A stretch of DNA of 64,000 nucleotides from Trichoplax adhaerens (taxonomy: Eukaryota > Placozoa > Uniplacotomia > Trichoplacea > Trichoplacidae). The DNA lies in contig NW_002060945.1 in assembly GCF_000150275.1 (NCBI RefSeq), positions 2,689,172 to 2,753,171 on the forward strand. Direction: 5' to 3'. Below the pieces are notes generated by a model, which was given only the letters and a program-made list of their open reading frames with translations, was not told the origin of the DNA and made no database searches. Position numbers and translations under genes: made by a program. This document shows, piece after piece, positions 11,445 to 25,658 of this stretch (position 1 is the first letter of the stretch; each line of letters begins with the position of its first letter).

Positions 11445-14400
11445 TTATTTTGATTCGTCCTTCGAGGTTTCCCGAACTAAACTAAGTAACTTATCCAGCT
11501 TAGCGATTTCAGCTTGTTTACGTTCTGCCTTGGTCATAGGTGGCGCATTCTTACTCTTTTCCTATTAGGCATTCAAAATGTTATTCTTACATATAAAATG
11601 CTTAAAGTATTATCTAGCAATAGTTCTAAATATTGATTGTATGAAATAGTTTGCAAAAATCAATAACAACAGAAAATAGAATAACACAATCGGTTTGATT
11701 TACCTTACTAATCCTACGAAGATTAGGTGATAACTTGAAGCTAGTAACATATCCTCGATCATCACCAGTGTTGATTATTGGATGGTGAGGATTGAAGGCA
11801 ATATGTGTTAATTTCGTTTTCTTCTTTTGAACGACTATTATTTATGCATGAAATAATAATATCAATGGGTTTACTAGGTTTATCTCCATTTTCTTCATTG
11901 CGAATGAAATTATTGTTAATATAAACTCACCAAGTTGTTCACATATTGGTTCATATTTATTAAGATTTAAATCAAATACGTGAATCTAAAATATGATGAA
12001 ATAATAATAATATTAGAAAAATCTAGTGTCAGCTGTCAGTAATGAAAATTTAACTTTATTGTAAGTCTTCCTGGTAAATTACAAATGTCTTTAATCTACC
12101 TTGCCATCATCTGTGACTGCAGCAAAAACTGTAGATGAGTATGGAGACCAAGCAATATCTCCAACGCTACTATTCAAGTCAAAGGTAAACATAGGCTCTC
12201 TATAAAAGTAAATTAAGTAGAACGTTAAATTAACAGCTGAATATTGGTGTATTCTGTAAATCAATACTTAGATAGCTTATTAGGGTCTTATTGCAAGTGT
12301 AGTTGTTCACATAAATGATCATGTGTATTCTAGAACTTTACTTGGGATGGGTATGATCCCAAATTTTTACGGTCCAATCAGCACTACACGATATGAAAAT
12401 GTCCGGGTGATAATAATTCCATCGTACTGCATACACAGCCATATGGTGAGCCTTGAATATTAACCGAAATTTACATATTTAGACTTACTGCACAATAAAT
12501 TGTAATCTAGAACACTAATTTCAACTAGTAGCAATAATTACGTCATAGGTATCGAGATACTGGCTCGAATAAGCTTTGGAACACTTATAAATTTTGCCTT
12601 CTTCCGTTCCTAACATTAACAAGATTTTAAAGCCCAATTATTTTGACATACTACTCAATATCAAATAAGATTTTTAATTATTTGCGAATTATGCTACTAT
12701 TCTTTCTTACCGACTAAGAAGATATAATCGACAGTCTTGCTGAAATCGAATGAAGTGCCGCAGCCTAAAATATAGGTAAATCGATTAGACAAAATAATAT
12801 TGAGCCAATGCAGATTACAGTTGTCGCTTCAGGTTGTATATTAACGATTTCGAACCGCAAATAATGTAGTACTAAGATAACTATTGAAGGTACTACCGGT
12901 TTAAGTCATGGAATCAGCAATTACACGATAAGAATAAGTTAATTTAAAGTATAAGGCGACATTTTGCTTATTATAAGTAAGTAAAATTAGAGACCAGAAG
13001 TTGAAGATGATAGAAGGAATTAATTTCTATCGAAGTAATAAACTACAGTACCTAGATTGAACAACTGGGTCCCATTTGGGCCTTCAGTAGGAATATCACT
13101 CATTCTTAATTCAATAACGTTAGTATGGTGTAATTCATTCTAAAAAAATTTTGATGGTTTAACGGTATCAAAATTAAATAATGTCTACTGGAAGAAATTG
13201 ATTAAGAATAATAATTGCGGAAAACAAAATACTGGTACCTTAACAATTGTCCACATCACCACTCGCCCATCTGATGAAACTGAATAAAAATTTAAATGAT
13301 TATCCAAATCATCTTTTTGCCAACTAACCTACAAGGAATAGATGATAAGCATATAAGAATCATGCATGATATTTTTACTGTGTCATATTCATACTTATAA
13401 TTACTGATAATAATAATTACAAACGCATTAGACTTTATGTAATGGAATGACCGAAATTACCTGCCACACTGGATCGGTATGCTTGCCGTTATTAGCAGTA
13501 GATTTATAAATTGGATCTTGCACTTTTTCTTGAACGTTATAAACAGCAACGCTACCATCGTAAAATCCAACAGCAACAAGAAACTGATGTTCAGGGTGGA
13601 TATCTAAACACATGACTCCACTTTCTGTTGAATAGATGTATCTGACAGTAGATAATAACATAGAATAAGTCGAAGATCAATATGCAGGCTATTTACGCTC
13701 ACTGTCAAATATGATGTATCGATCCTTACTCGGGATATGAAGGATTCTTCATAGAGTAAAAGCATATCATGCCTCGGCTTTGCTTCAAAAATTCATCTAA
13801 CATATAATAAAAAACATATTCATGTTAGGCAGATATTGGTTATAGAGAATTATCTTTATTTATAACTGGAGATAAATCAATACTTTTAAGCTTTTAATGA
13901 CGATTCTAGTTTAATTTAATTTAATTATAATCCTATTCTAGCTTACATGATCCATAGCCCACAGCAACTAAATCATGATACTTTGGATTCCTAGAAGTTA
14001 TGCATTACAAAATGAAAGCGTTAAACCGCTAAAATCCAAAAAATAGATTGAACTAATAATCATCAAAAAACTACCGAAGTTATCATAATCATACCAACAC
14101 ATCGCTGTAACTGCCAGTCTTTTAGATTTATCATAAGAATACTTCCAAAGTGGTAGCAGTGTTCCTTCCTGGTCTCTGAACTCATCAGCAGCGTCTTCCC
14201 AGTATTTAAAATCTAAAATATACAAACGATATCGGTAATACACAAATTAGCAAATCCAAGAATCACCGTGAAATTTTTCTTTTACAACGCTCTATTGGTA
14301 CCTTGAGCAATGTCATCATACGTATTTTGGTTAACCATTCTTTCGACAATTTTGGAAGCTTTGTGTATCTTAGAGATATCATCCGTCTATTTCAAGTTAT

Positions 14401-16765
14401 CAAAATACATTAATTTTATTAATTACAAGGAATCAATGATTCAAGACTATTTACTTGGTGAAAACCGCGACTATCTACCTGTAGATCAAGTGTTGTTAGC
14501 TTCTTTTTCTTATAATCTTCCTTCTTTTCCTTTATGATGGTAGTCTTTTTCTCTTTGGCCTTTTCCTAAGCAAGTTGCCAATATCAAAATTTACTATCAC
14601 TGCAATTTATTAGATGATAAATAAACATAATTCGCGTAAATGCCGATATGTTTACTCCTTTGCTATCTTAGCAAGTTACCTGTCTTTCTAAATCTTCCGC
14701 ATATGCGTCATATATTTCCCACTAGGTTGTGATTATAAATGATCGAATTAATATTGTTTCTTAATCGAATATGGTCTATTACCAAATATTAATCTTGTCA
14801 TATTGATCTTTACCTGATTTGCAGATGCCGAAAAGTTAGCTCTAGGTGGTGGCTCAGTTACTGTTCCTCTTTCCTACACATTTAAGGATTGATATGAGTG
14901 CTACCGAAAAACCTTATAAAATTTAGGTCACATTGCTAGTAAATTATAGTGCAAACTCACTCTAGATGGATTATTAAAGGTCTGCGAGGCTCGTTCACTA
15001 AAGTTAAACTGATTAGTTAATTTCTTATCTTTCTTATCTTGGCCATCCGTTTCGGTACCAGCATCAATCTGAGAAGGATTAAAAGTATTTAAGAAAGCGA
15101 TAGTGTTAAGAATTGGGCATTATCGGTAAAGAAAAATAGTTCTATTATTTACTTTATCATCTCCTTCTTGCTGTTCTTCTTCATCCGCCGCAGCTTCACT
15201 TGCATGATCACTTGTTGCTGTAAGTACCATAAATCTCATAAGATTACGCTTTTATTGATTATCTTAATTATCTCATTAATGTATGAATTGGACTGTAAAG
15301 ATTTGTTCTTATTACCATCAGATACTGCTTTAGCTTCTGCTGCTTCAGCTTTAGCCTTCTGACGTCTTGCCTCGTCTGAATCTTTGTGTAGAAGATTTCT
15401 AAAATATTGTACAGGTATGAGAAACTTATGAAAGTTTCCTAGGTGACAAAATTGTATTAAGGTTAATAAATAACTTACCCGTCCAAGGCAAAGTGAATTG
15501 CCAGCTGATCGACACTTGAAATTTGTTTATATGATCGATCCTAGTTCATATGTAAACTTAAATTAATCTCCTATAATATAGATATTCTTCCTTATCGTAT
15601 CAAGTTAACTTGCCTACCTTGTAATTGTATCTGACAATATTGCTGGGCGCATGGGGATTATTAGCTGTTAATATTCTGGTAAATTCTTCTTTTAATTCCT
15701 ATCATGAATAGAAATAGAAGGGTATCTAATTAATTTAGAGCAGTTGCAAAGAGTTGACAGTGATATAAAATAATTAAATTCTGCTTTACGTACAACTTCA
15801 CTAAGGTCCAATTGGTCTTCAGGTTTTATGACAGTTTTTGACTGCATTTAGGAATAGTAGCAAAATACGTAAATGAATATACATCAACTAAAGACAGAAA
15901 TTTAAACTATCAATCTGACAAAATTCTTATTCAACCTGCATCCATTCATCAACATTCTCTTCTCCAATTTCCGTACGATCGTCGTCGTCCTAAATGGAAT
16001 GGTAATTCGAAGTCAGTATAAGTTTTTAAATAAACGATCTATTCCTTTGCATAATGCAGTACTCCTATTTTATGGCCTATTTCTTAGCTTAGCCTGTAAG
16101 TATATGCTTACTCTGGATGGGCCTTGCTTTTTCCCTTTGGATAGATTGCCAAGTTTTGTTACCTTTCATTATGAAATAGACAAGTTTAAAATACGAACGG
16201 GCCTACATTACCTAACAAGCTCATGGTACAACTTGCAGCCTAAATGTCTAACGTATCTAGATCCCTAAATATGCACGAACTATTTCTAATTTTATTCCGT
16301 GAGAGCAGGGTGAATGTGCACACTTTGCTAGATCATAGCTTATTATAAAGATTAATATTACTTTACTGAAGATAATGTTTATATCTACTCTATCGAGACA
16401 GATAGCTAGATGCGCAAACACTTTTATCATCAAGACCATGGGGTGGCATTATCTTATAGATTTGCATCATCTCTAATTACTATTACCTCTATGGTTACCA
16501 ATAACTTGTTCGAATTAATGAAATTTTTTTCAAACATACGTAATATTTGTATAGTAGATGAATTTATTAGCAATGATCGTTACAGAATAGGACTAAAGTT
16601 CACAAATACAGATACAACATATTGTGAAAATTAGAAAAGCATGACGATTCGCATTTATATGTAGGTTAAAAGTATTTTGTGCTGTCAATCTTGCGATTCA
16701 AAACGTACGTTATCAATAGAAATAACTTTTCTAACCTTGTTGGTTTTACTTTGAGATTTCTTCAT
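11445..16765 (-). CDS. DNAI1: Axonemal dynein intermediate chain 1 (outer arm, WD40)
   Basis: Spliced model of 25 exons, 675 aa (human 699): 16736-16765, 15936-15989, 15794-15841, 15618-15698, 15479-15540, 15316-15398, 15153-15217, 14961-15068, 14814-14873, 14680-14721, 14479-14565, 14302-14386, 14095-14212, 13947-13990, 13730-13796, 13461-13641, 13239-13328, 13052-13139, 12711-12764, 12542-12609, 12342-12451, 12100-12199, 11931-11985, 11704-11834, 11445-11561. It anchors outer dynein arm heavy chains on ciliary doublets. Signatures include [23 protein letters not shown], a WD region from about residue 290 to 620 ([34 protein letters not shown]), and a C-terminal helix ending [11 protein letters not shown]. 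All frames join and total 2028 nt. The stop overlaps an AATAAA. Exon 1 ([10 protein letters not shown]) is the least certain, because a 746-bp intron follows it. Confidence 0.95.
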
Positions 16766-17058
16766 AATTTTGTTCAATTAGTAATAATTGACCCTTTTCA
16801 GTGTTGAAGCAGTAAATATTAATAAGTTATCGGTGTGCAGGATCTGGAATTGAAAATCGATATTGCAGCAAACGTCTAATCTATGAACGAATACATAAAA
16901 GTTGGTCACTACTATGGTACACAAAATCACCATCCACAAATTATGGTTGCTATGGAGATGGAGAGAGAGTACGCAAGCGTATGATGCTCAAAGCTGATTT
17001 GTAATTAGGTTGTCTCAACGCTCACGTTTACCAACTAAACCAGTCCAGTGAGCGACCT

Positions 17059-17760
17059 ACAGTACTGTACAGTACAGTACAGTAGGGCATGTTTACTAAT
17101 TGTTCCGATTTTTAAATGGCAAAGTATATAGAAATTATTGCTGTGGGCCTTAACTATTCTTGCATACTTAGCTCCATGTTGATATAAAGTACCCTATTTT
17201 GACGTTAGTTTGAGTCCTAATTTTTCTCATTTTCTACATCTCAAGAGAAAATAAACACGCTCATGGTGGCCGAGAAGGGCCAGCATACAGTACAGTACAG
17301 TACAGCACTGTACTGTCTGTAGTACTGTATACTGTACAGCATTGGACCTTCTCGGCCCCCTCGTAACTTTGGCAGTACCATCGCAGAACACCACTGTGCC
17401 ATAATTCTTCTATCGAAAAATGCCAAGTTACTCGTATATCATAACCAAGCGGATTTTAAAGCGTGAGAGTTATATCTTTGGAAGTGCTTTGGATGCCTTA
17501 ATTGTTGATAGGATTAAAATAATCCAATTTACAATTTAAAACAAATTACAGATATGACGGATTTCGGCCATCGGTATAGTGTCTTTAGCTGCTGTTTCAG
17601 TCGGATAATAGTGCTTAGCCATCGACTACCAATTACTGTACATCTACAGTACGTACTGTAGAATATACTGTACACTGTACACTGTACTGTACAGTACTGT
17701 ATATGCAGTCCATACTGTAGGCTTTTGTAAGTGTACAGTACTAGTACAGTACGTACAGTT
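17059..17760. repeat. (ACAGT)n palindromic clusters in the DNAI1/PRCC divergent promoter
   Basis: Three blocks, 17059-17084, 17286-17339 and 17645-17760, consist of ACAGT/ACTGT pentamers in both orientations. They fill much of the 1.1 kb between the divergent start codons at 16765 (-) and 17903 (+). The last block ends about 140 bp before the PRCC ATG. The middle block sits inside a GC-richer inverted repeat (17268-17281 with 17344-17357). Apart from these blocks I see no gene in 16766-17902. Confidence 0.9.
17268..17357. repeat. Inverted repeat enclosing an (ACAGT)n block
   Basis: The left arm GGCCGAGAAGGGCC (17268-17281) is the reverse complement of GGACCTTCTCGGCC (17344-17357) with one mismatch. 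The 62-bp interior is the palindromic pentamer block. The whole could fold as one long cruciform or RNA hairpin. No coding potential or target-site duplication was recognised. Confidence 0.8.
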
Positions 17761-17902
17761 ACTCTATCAGGATTCAGGACTGATTTCAAGGCCATACTAA
17801 ATCAGATGGAAACTGATGTAAACGGTAAACCACAGGCTTCTCAGCAACCTTGAAATTATTATTTCCATCTTCCTTCCTTTATCATTACTGATAGTTTTAA
17901 TT

Positions 17903-20385
17903 ATGTCGTTAGTAGCCGCTTATGATAGTAGTAGCGATAATGAGGTACTTGAAGAGTCAAAACCTTCAAAGCAGGGCAATAGTGGGGAAACGAAAGTCAA
18001 TGCAAATCCTTCTACTCGTCAAGGTCTCCTTAGTTCGTTACCACCGCCCAAGAAAGTCAATGGAAAAGTCAAGATCGCTATGCCGTCGTTGCCCTCGGTA
18101 AGTATTAACGGAACGGAACAATTGGTTCTTACGATTTATCTTGATATGCAAAGTCATTACAATTATCACTAAGGATAGATTATGAAAGATTTCTTCAAAT
18201 TTATCCTGTTTAGCTAGTACAAATGCACACGACAGTAGTCAAATTATAATTGTTATTATTATTATCAACTACTCCTTCATTCTTTCGTTATTGCTATCGA
18301 AAGAACAGGTAGCTTAAAGAGGATCAATTAGAATCAGCTTACTCGTAATGTTACATGTTGACCTATTGGATTTATTGATAGATTGATTGCCATCCTTTAA
18401 CGATGATTAATGAATTAAAATCTTTCAATTTTCTCGTTTATGCATCGTAGAATGATTCCGACGATGAAGAGGAACCCGAGAGTACTAAACCAAAATATAA
18501 ATATAAGGTTCACTAACTAATGATTTATGAGACGATAATTAGGGCATCTTTACCATAATTCTTGACTTTAATGACTGATTAACAGCGATCAGTTCAATAC
18601 CTAGCTCCTGTAACAGTATAGTAATTTATTTTATTTTAAAAGTTGATATTAGCATTACGCTTTAAATTGCCTACAGTAATTCATTGCATTGATGGCAGGA
18701 ATTTGTATTCATCTTCATTGCAGGCCGGTTCTAGTTTGACCGAAATGTTACCTGCACCGAAAAACGCAATGTTTGCAAAGATGAAAGTTATTAAGTCTGA
18801 TACAAAAAGTACCGGTACTGAACAAAGCAAACAACCAATGATACCTTATACTTTAACTAAAAAAAAGAATGTTCGTCAGAATAAACCTACGCCAAACGAA
18901 GGCAAAAAATTTAGTGGAAATCTCCCGGAAGATGAAGATAACTACGATGCAGGCGGATTTTTTGGCAACCTACAAGACAATCAACCTGACAAAACTTTGC
19001 AAAGGTTGCAGTCATACGCTTATGTTATGCCATTAAGTTGTGTATGATTCCAATCAGCAGTGTACACTGCATTATACAATAATATGTATGGCGATAGAAA
19101 AGAGATAGCAGAATTAACGAACCTATGACAATGTTCACTCTGTTACATTTTAATACATTGTTATTGGATTGATAGTAGCTTCGCTTGTTTAGGCTTATGA
19201 TTTATATAATGGCGTAATATCAGTATCACTTACAAGCACATTTCAACTGCTACTTTGTAAATTTATAAACAGAATTCGTGCTCTTTACGCTATAAAAATC
19301 TTACTGATTTAGTATATAATATTTTCACGATTGCCATGATTCCAAAATATAACAATAGATCGTATTGATATTTACAGCACCAATATGATACAGAAGAATA
19401 AATTGGACAGCATTGACAATTCTAAGCACAGTAACTTTTCAAAATCAAATTATCTAAATTCCGCTCCTGATCCATCTCTTGAAGAATTTGAAGCACCTAC
19501 ATATCAGAATCAGGTAAATCACTATGTTGACGAATCTTAACTCAGTGATATATTCGTACATCTAATTTGTCCTTAAAATTTGAATAATTTATGCTAAGCT
19601 CATGGGGAGTTTAAGACATTTTTGCTATAATTACTACAAATTCTTAGACACCAATTGCTGGAGTATCATGTTCGCCCGAATATACTCAAGGTAGTCAATA
19701 CCAATACAATGATCATGGTAATTATAACGTCAATAGCTATAACAGCACCTATGAAAATTCATCACAATCCAATTCTAGTGAAAGTAACTTCGTAAATGAA
19801 TTAAAGCAAGACGAGCAGGTATTCTGTGATAAATCGTACATGATCTATAATTATTAGTGTATAAATGTACTTGTTACATTTGTGTTACCCGATTAACTGT
19901 TTTGACTTGTAACAGTTCTTACGTATGCAAGGCAAGCGTAAACGTGGCGATGCAGAGATTATAAATATCATAGACGTTAATGAAGCAGATCATATTGCAG
20001 ATGCTGCTAAATTTAGACAAAAATTTTCTACAGAAGAACTGTCTTATCGGCCGGAGGTATGCATCATCTTGTATGCATTGGTATACTATTTGTAGCATGA
20101 TATGTTCGATTGCTTATATTGCATTTACTACCGGATTTAGGATAGTGGCCGTTTAAAGCCATCGCAAATGCAAAAGCGTAAGCACCAGATAACGTATTTG
20201 GCCTTTCAGGTAAAGATTTGCTAACTGTTTGATAGTTTTAAATTAGTTGGCCTTAATCTATACTTTGGCATGATCCTAATTTGTTATTACTGTATCAGGC
20301 AAAAGAGCGTGAATTGGAACTGAAGAATACTTGGTCTGCGAACCGTGCAACCCGAAGACAGACTCAGTCAAAATACGGCTTTTAA
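17903..20385 (+). CDS. PRCC: PRCC, proline-rich nuclear protein (splicing/mitotic checkpoint-associated)
   Basis: Eight exons, 378 aa: 17903-18097, 18451-18507, 18724-19004, 19378-19513, 19648-19818, 19916-20056, 20141-20209, 20299-20385. The N-terminus MSLVAAYDSSSDNE and the C-terminal block (exons 6-8, residues 281-378: LRMQGKRKRGDAEI, KRKHQITYLAFQ, AKERELELKNTWS, ending QSKYGF) are diagnostic of PRCC, a nuclear protein linked to pre-mRNA splicing and MAD2B in vertebrates. It is shorter than human PRCC (491 aa) because the long N-terminal proline tract is reduced to a brief SLPPPKK segment. The middle (exon 5) is rich in Asn, Ser and Tyr and probably disordered. The exon 3 donor (GTTGCA) is weak but is the one that keeps frame. 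Confidence 0.93.
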
Positions 20386-21595
20386 GGTGCTAAAAATCTA
20401 CTTCATCGTCCTGGTATGCTCCGAAAAACATTGCCCTACTGCACGCCAATCAAAACATGAATGTTGCTAGTGACTATAATCTTGTAAAAATGATTGGTGT
20501 TTTTGTAAGAATGCAAAGTGATACTACAATCAATACTTCGTTATTGTATTGAAAATATTAGATTTGGATAATAACTACCGTATCTGTACTTCGCTCTTGA
20601 CTTAGTGAATTGTTATACTGTAAGTCTGCATCTGTACACTATGCTTCTACGTTTGGGAACATTTGCATATTCACAAACGTATCGATTTTGTATATAAATC
20701 TAAATATTCATGTTACTCAGTCAGCTTATGTAGCAATCTTAATAGAAGAGATGCCTCTGTTTTTAGTCATCTCAAGTACACAATTTCAAACGATAAAAAA
20801 CTGATAATAAAAACTACCAAAGACAATTTATTATAATCATAAACTGTCAATGTAAAACTTGCCTAGCTGCCTATAATTTAATATATTCTTTACATATTGA
20901 TTTCAAGACGAGCATTACAAAATATAAGTACGTATTACGCTGTTACTTTATCATTAATTATTAATAATTGTACAATTAATCAATAATGGTATAACTTACA
21001 ATAACGCGAATGAAGTTGTATTATTATACAAGTTAGAGGGCATGCAGGGTGCTTCAAATCGTTGGTTAGTTAGCAAGCTTATACAGAGTTGATTTTTAGA
21101 AACTGATGTTCATTGAAAATGAAATTAGCAATTGTAACTCCCACCTCTAACCTGTACATATATATATATACGTAACTATTACATTTTATCGATACATAAC
21201 TCATAATTGCATATTTTCAACTTTTTGCATACTTCATAAATTGCCAGTAAACAATGGAATTATCCTACTCTTAAGGCTAAGTACTTGAACTTTTTCAAGG
21301 TAATTACTAATCCCCGTATACAGGTTAGACTTCATAATCGTAAAGAATATACGTATGTAATGTTAGGACAACTTCCTATGCACAGGTACATAATGTACTA
21401 CACATAATGTAACTCCAAATTAAAATCTGAACATGAAATACTTCAATATTAGTAAACCCTTCTAAGCTAAACCGTTAGCTACATCGTGTTTATGTACAGA
21501 TCATAAGTGCATTGCACACCAAAAGCCATAGCATGTTGCTAGTATTCAATCCAGAGCTACTTGCAACTTTGATAGCTCGATTCGATGGAAAATAT
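20386..21595. other. Tail-to-tail spacer between PRCC and SCAMP
   Basis: This holds the 3' UTRs of the convergent PRCC and SCAMP genes. It is AT-rich with a short TATATA run near 21163. No ORF with a recognisable product and no RNA gene was seen. Confidence 0.6.
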
Positions 21596-24500
21596 TTAAT
21601 ACCTATTACCACTGTAATTAGCACCATATTCGGTTCTGCCTGCGTTATCCACAGCATTTCTAGCAGCCGTTGCTGCAGCACCTGCAACAGCATCTTTAAC
21701 AAAATCACTTTGTACAGCACCTTGAGTCCATTCACTTCGTGCTTTCCCTACGCTTCCACCGGTGGTACGATATATAAAATGGACCTATTGCAAAATTACC
21801 GGTAAGTAACTGATTAGTTGTAGATCAGCAGTCAGTTATATAATCCTAAAACTCTTCAAGAGCGTAAAGTTTCGTACCCTCTTCAGGATAAAAACTTGAA
21901 TAATTGTTATAATGGTTGCTAAGATAGCACAAATAAAATACATGGCTGCGAGTGGCTTCTGTTTCTTATCAAGAGCCATTGCGCCGCCTATAAAACCACT
22001 AAAAAAGATCATATACATTAATGATTGAGCAAATTATTCATTTTCCTTCCTTGCTTGTTGTAAGGAAGCTTATACAATGAGCAACTTACCAAGTACCTGA
22101 TCCAGCCGGACCTATAATCCATACGCATTGAAATATGATTTGAAAAAAGAACACGAAGAAGAATTGCATAAAATTCATAGAGCTGTCATCCCTGTAAAAA
22201 CACAGATTTTTTATAAGTTAGCGTCAACTTAAGAAGGGCAATACTGTACCATTGCAGATCAACATATCAATGGTCTTAATTAATAACCTAAATGCTTTGT
22301 AAATAGGTCGGTACCAGCAACAAATTGAGCATGGTGACCATATAACGAACCAAACAATTGATAAAGCAAAATTAAGTGCGCCATTATCCATGCCAAGCAC
22401 CATCCCCGCAATACCACATATCATATTATACATTAGTAAGAAAACGTATGCTGTAAGACAAAGAAATCAATCATGTAAGAATCAAGTCATACAGTTTTAG
22501 ATAGAAATATGACCCGACGAATGACCATATATATTAAACTCACCAAACCATAGATAGTATATTATTCTTTGTAGCCTTTGATGTTCCACAGGTATATCCA
22601 CGCCAATATCATGATACCAACATGGCTGCACACAGCATTTTTTTGGTAAAGGTGGAAAATTATTCGGTCTCGCTCCTATACGTGTAGAAGATGGCAATTC
22701 AATAAATTGTGAAACAATTTTGTATTTTCGCCTGGTTAGAAGGCTGTACATTATCATCAAACTCTTAAGAATATCAAAGACTAATTCAGCTAAAACTAAA
22801 ATGAAGCTCTGTAGTCTCTGAAAATTAATAGAAAACTGCAGTAGGATAGATTCTGCGTTTTTACCGTCAGCTGGTCCAGCAGATCTTTTGAGTTCGTCTT
22901 CTTTTCTCTTTAATTCAGCTGCTTTTCGTTCTAACTCCTATGGTTCGGTAACACAGAAAACATGTAAAATATCAATTAGCAACAACGGTAAAACTCTTAA
23001 GAACTACCTGTTTAAAATAAAATTAATAACATAACACCATGCTATCATATCGATCCAGTTATATAATGACAACCGCTAATGACTAGGAGCGAATAACCAG
23101 GTTTAGTCAGGTATTACTAACCTGTTCTCTGGAGTAAAAGTCGTTTACTTGCGCCTATTGATACATAAAGATAAAGGATAGGCAAGTTAAGAATCCTACC
23201 CAAATTTAAATTGTAGTAATCTAAGTTACACTAACAAGCACTGAAATTTTTACTATTTACTTATTTATTATTATTAATACAATGATGACACTTGATAATA
23301 TCTAATGATACAATCCAGCTATATCTTTAAAATACATTATTTGCACACAATACATATTTATCGTAATGTCATAATCACACAAATGCTCATAACTTTCAAC
23401 ACCTAAAAATAGTGCGGCAAGTTTTGAGTCATAGTCCGATCGATCACTTATGCTCAACAGGCAACTCACCGAAGCAGTTTCACGATAAGAAGGAGGATCA
23501 GCTGGTTTCGTTTCCATGACAGCTGGCTCAGGCTTAGGTTCCTGTCTCGAGCCAGGTGATGACGTACGTTGCTCAGTGGCAGGCGATTTTTCACGAGCAA
23601 CAGTAGAATTTGAAGCAGTCATCTAAAATAAACATAAGGGGAAAATTAGATTAAGTTTTTATTTACCAAAATATAACTGTCTCCTGCTACTAAGAAAAGG
23701 CTAATAAAAATTAAAAGACCCTAAAAATCAGCGCGACTAAATTTTCCTTATCTTTAGTAGTAGTAAATCAAGAATTATGGCAAATTGTGAATTTCGTACA
23801 GTGGTAACTGTAAGTTACGGCATGCGCAGCTATTGTACAATGAACGCGTCAAGTGCAATGCAAAATCGTTAGTTATTGCATTTAATCGATAGTTATAAGA
23901 TTGGAATCGTAGCAAGCAACATTTCTGTATCACCACGTAATAAGCGCTCTTATTACAATCTCGTTCTCTAATACGTTTCATACTAGAGATTTTGTTATTC
24001 ATTACACATATAATCGAAATATTTAATTGTTCAGAAAAGTACTGTGGCAGTTTAATTGAAATCAATAATGATGATATTCGGTGATATTATTAAGGTACGG
24101 TAAGCTGAAACGATTAAGGATAGGACCGTAGTGCTAGCTACTTTAAATTAAGGATGCGTTCACACGGTGTACGTACAATACCATTTGTCTTGATGCATTA
24201 CAACTATTATATCGTTGCGTAACTTACCGTTGACGCCCTGACTGTATTTTCGCCGAAGGGATTTTGACGTCCTTCCAAAGCACTCTGGGCTGCAGTAGTA
24301 TGGGAGGTGATCGACGGATCCTAAAATCATGAATCATGTCTAAGATATTGCAATATCATCACAGTAAAACTGACAGGTGTGTATCATATAACTTCAGTAC
24401 AACTTGCATTTTTAAAACTCACAAGCATTATAACTAATTTAACAAACTTGCAGCAAAAATATTAAAGTTCGAAATAATATAGATTAATAGCGAGTAACAT

Positions 24501-25658
24501 CGTTGACCACTATGCTAGCGCATACGTGCTATAGTTAGTATATCATTTACTATTTTCATGCACAGCATAAGAAAAGTGAGTTGACGACTTGCCATGACAA
24601 ATTGCTGAGGTTCAACATTAAATCATCTCTATCTTTGAATGTCATGGGTCAACATGTTGATACATGTTATGTAGTACATGGCGCTACATTGCTTTTCGAG
24701 CTTAAGATCAGACATGTAGTGTGCAGTCAGACTACTCTATATCTCACGTCTTTAATGACTAGAATCAAAACTTGTTCGCAGTCAAGGTAGCTTAGCTAGC
24801 TTTTGCGTCATTGTACCGTATGGCAGATAACTAATTTAAGTAGCTGTCCGAAACGTACTTATTAATCCATAGTATTGTATAGTATGCGAGTATAAAGTAC
24901 AACTGGATCACACTACATCTTCACAAGCAATTTTAAGTAGTAACAAAATTGTGTAGTTAAGATTATTTGCGTAAAAAGAAAGAAATACTTTCAATTGAAT
25001 ACGCAAACGTAAGAGAACAATGTTTTCCAGTAGTCAAGTCTATCGCTCCTTCCTTCAGAGTCAACACGTATAGTATACTGTACTCGTATACTAACTATCC
25101 ACTACCACTACAGTACAGTAGAGCAGCTACAAATTCTAAAGCGACAAACTGTAATGGCTACAATGAATGCATTGTAGTGGATAGCATCAGTCAAGCAGAA
25201 GTTATTTCGTTAACAACAGTAAGGGTTTTAAAAGATTGAAATTTTTCAAATTTCTATGTGAAGGCAAATAAGTGCAGTATCATTTTTGATAAACGCCAGA
25301 CAAAACACATACAAGGTACTGACTGTATCAACGCATAAAATCATTCCTTCCAGTTCTATAGTATGTGCAGTAAAAGTTGAGCACAGTGAGTACCAAGTAC
25401 CGAGCACTACAGATCCGCACTAGTGTACCGCTGCAAGCTAAAAAATATATATCATTGAAAATGAAGAATCTACCACAACAGCACTACAGAACATGATATT
25501 AAGCAACGAGGTATCCTGTTATCACTATTCTATTGTACTCTTACCTACTACAACAGCATAGCATAGAACGAAAACGAGAATGTAATCACTGAACATTTTT
25601 GACTTACAGCAAAAGGATTGTCTCCTTCGCTATCGGCGAATGGATTTGAATCAGCCAT
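21596..25658 (-). CDS. SCAMP: Secretory carrier-associated membrane protein (SCAMP)
   Basis: Ten exons, 369 aa: 25608-25658, 24228-24320, 23470-23622, 23122-23154, 22865-22937, 22544-22675, 22288-22450, 22090-22191, 21878-21998, 21596-21784. SCAMPs are four-helix proteins of recycling vesicles. Three NPF motifs (residues 5-7, 14-16, 37-39) can bind EH-domain endocytic proteins. A charged coiled coil follows (ELERKAAELKRKEDEL, from residue 111), then the conserved PNNFPPLP segment, four membrane spans, and the family signature CWYRPIYKAFR at 223-233 between spans 2 and 3. The C-terminal tail is Ala/Gly-rich. Residues 49-99 are an unusually long Pro/Ser/Glu-rich insert, encoded by one exon that begins with an in-frame ATG. 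I cannot say which vertebrate SCAMP it is closest to. The first intron (about 1.3 kb) holds nothing recognisable apart from a few ACAGT units near 25100. Confidence 0.94.
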
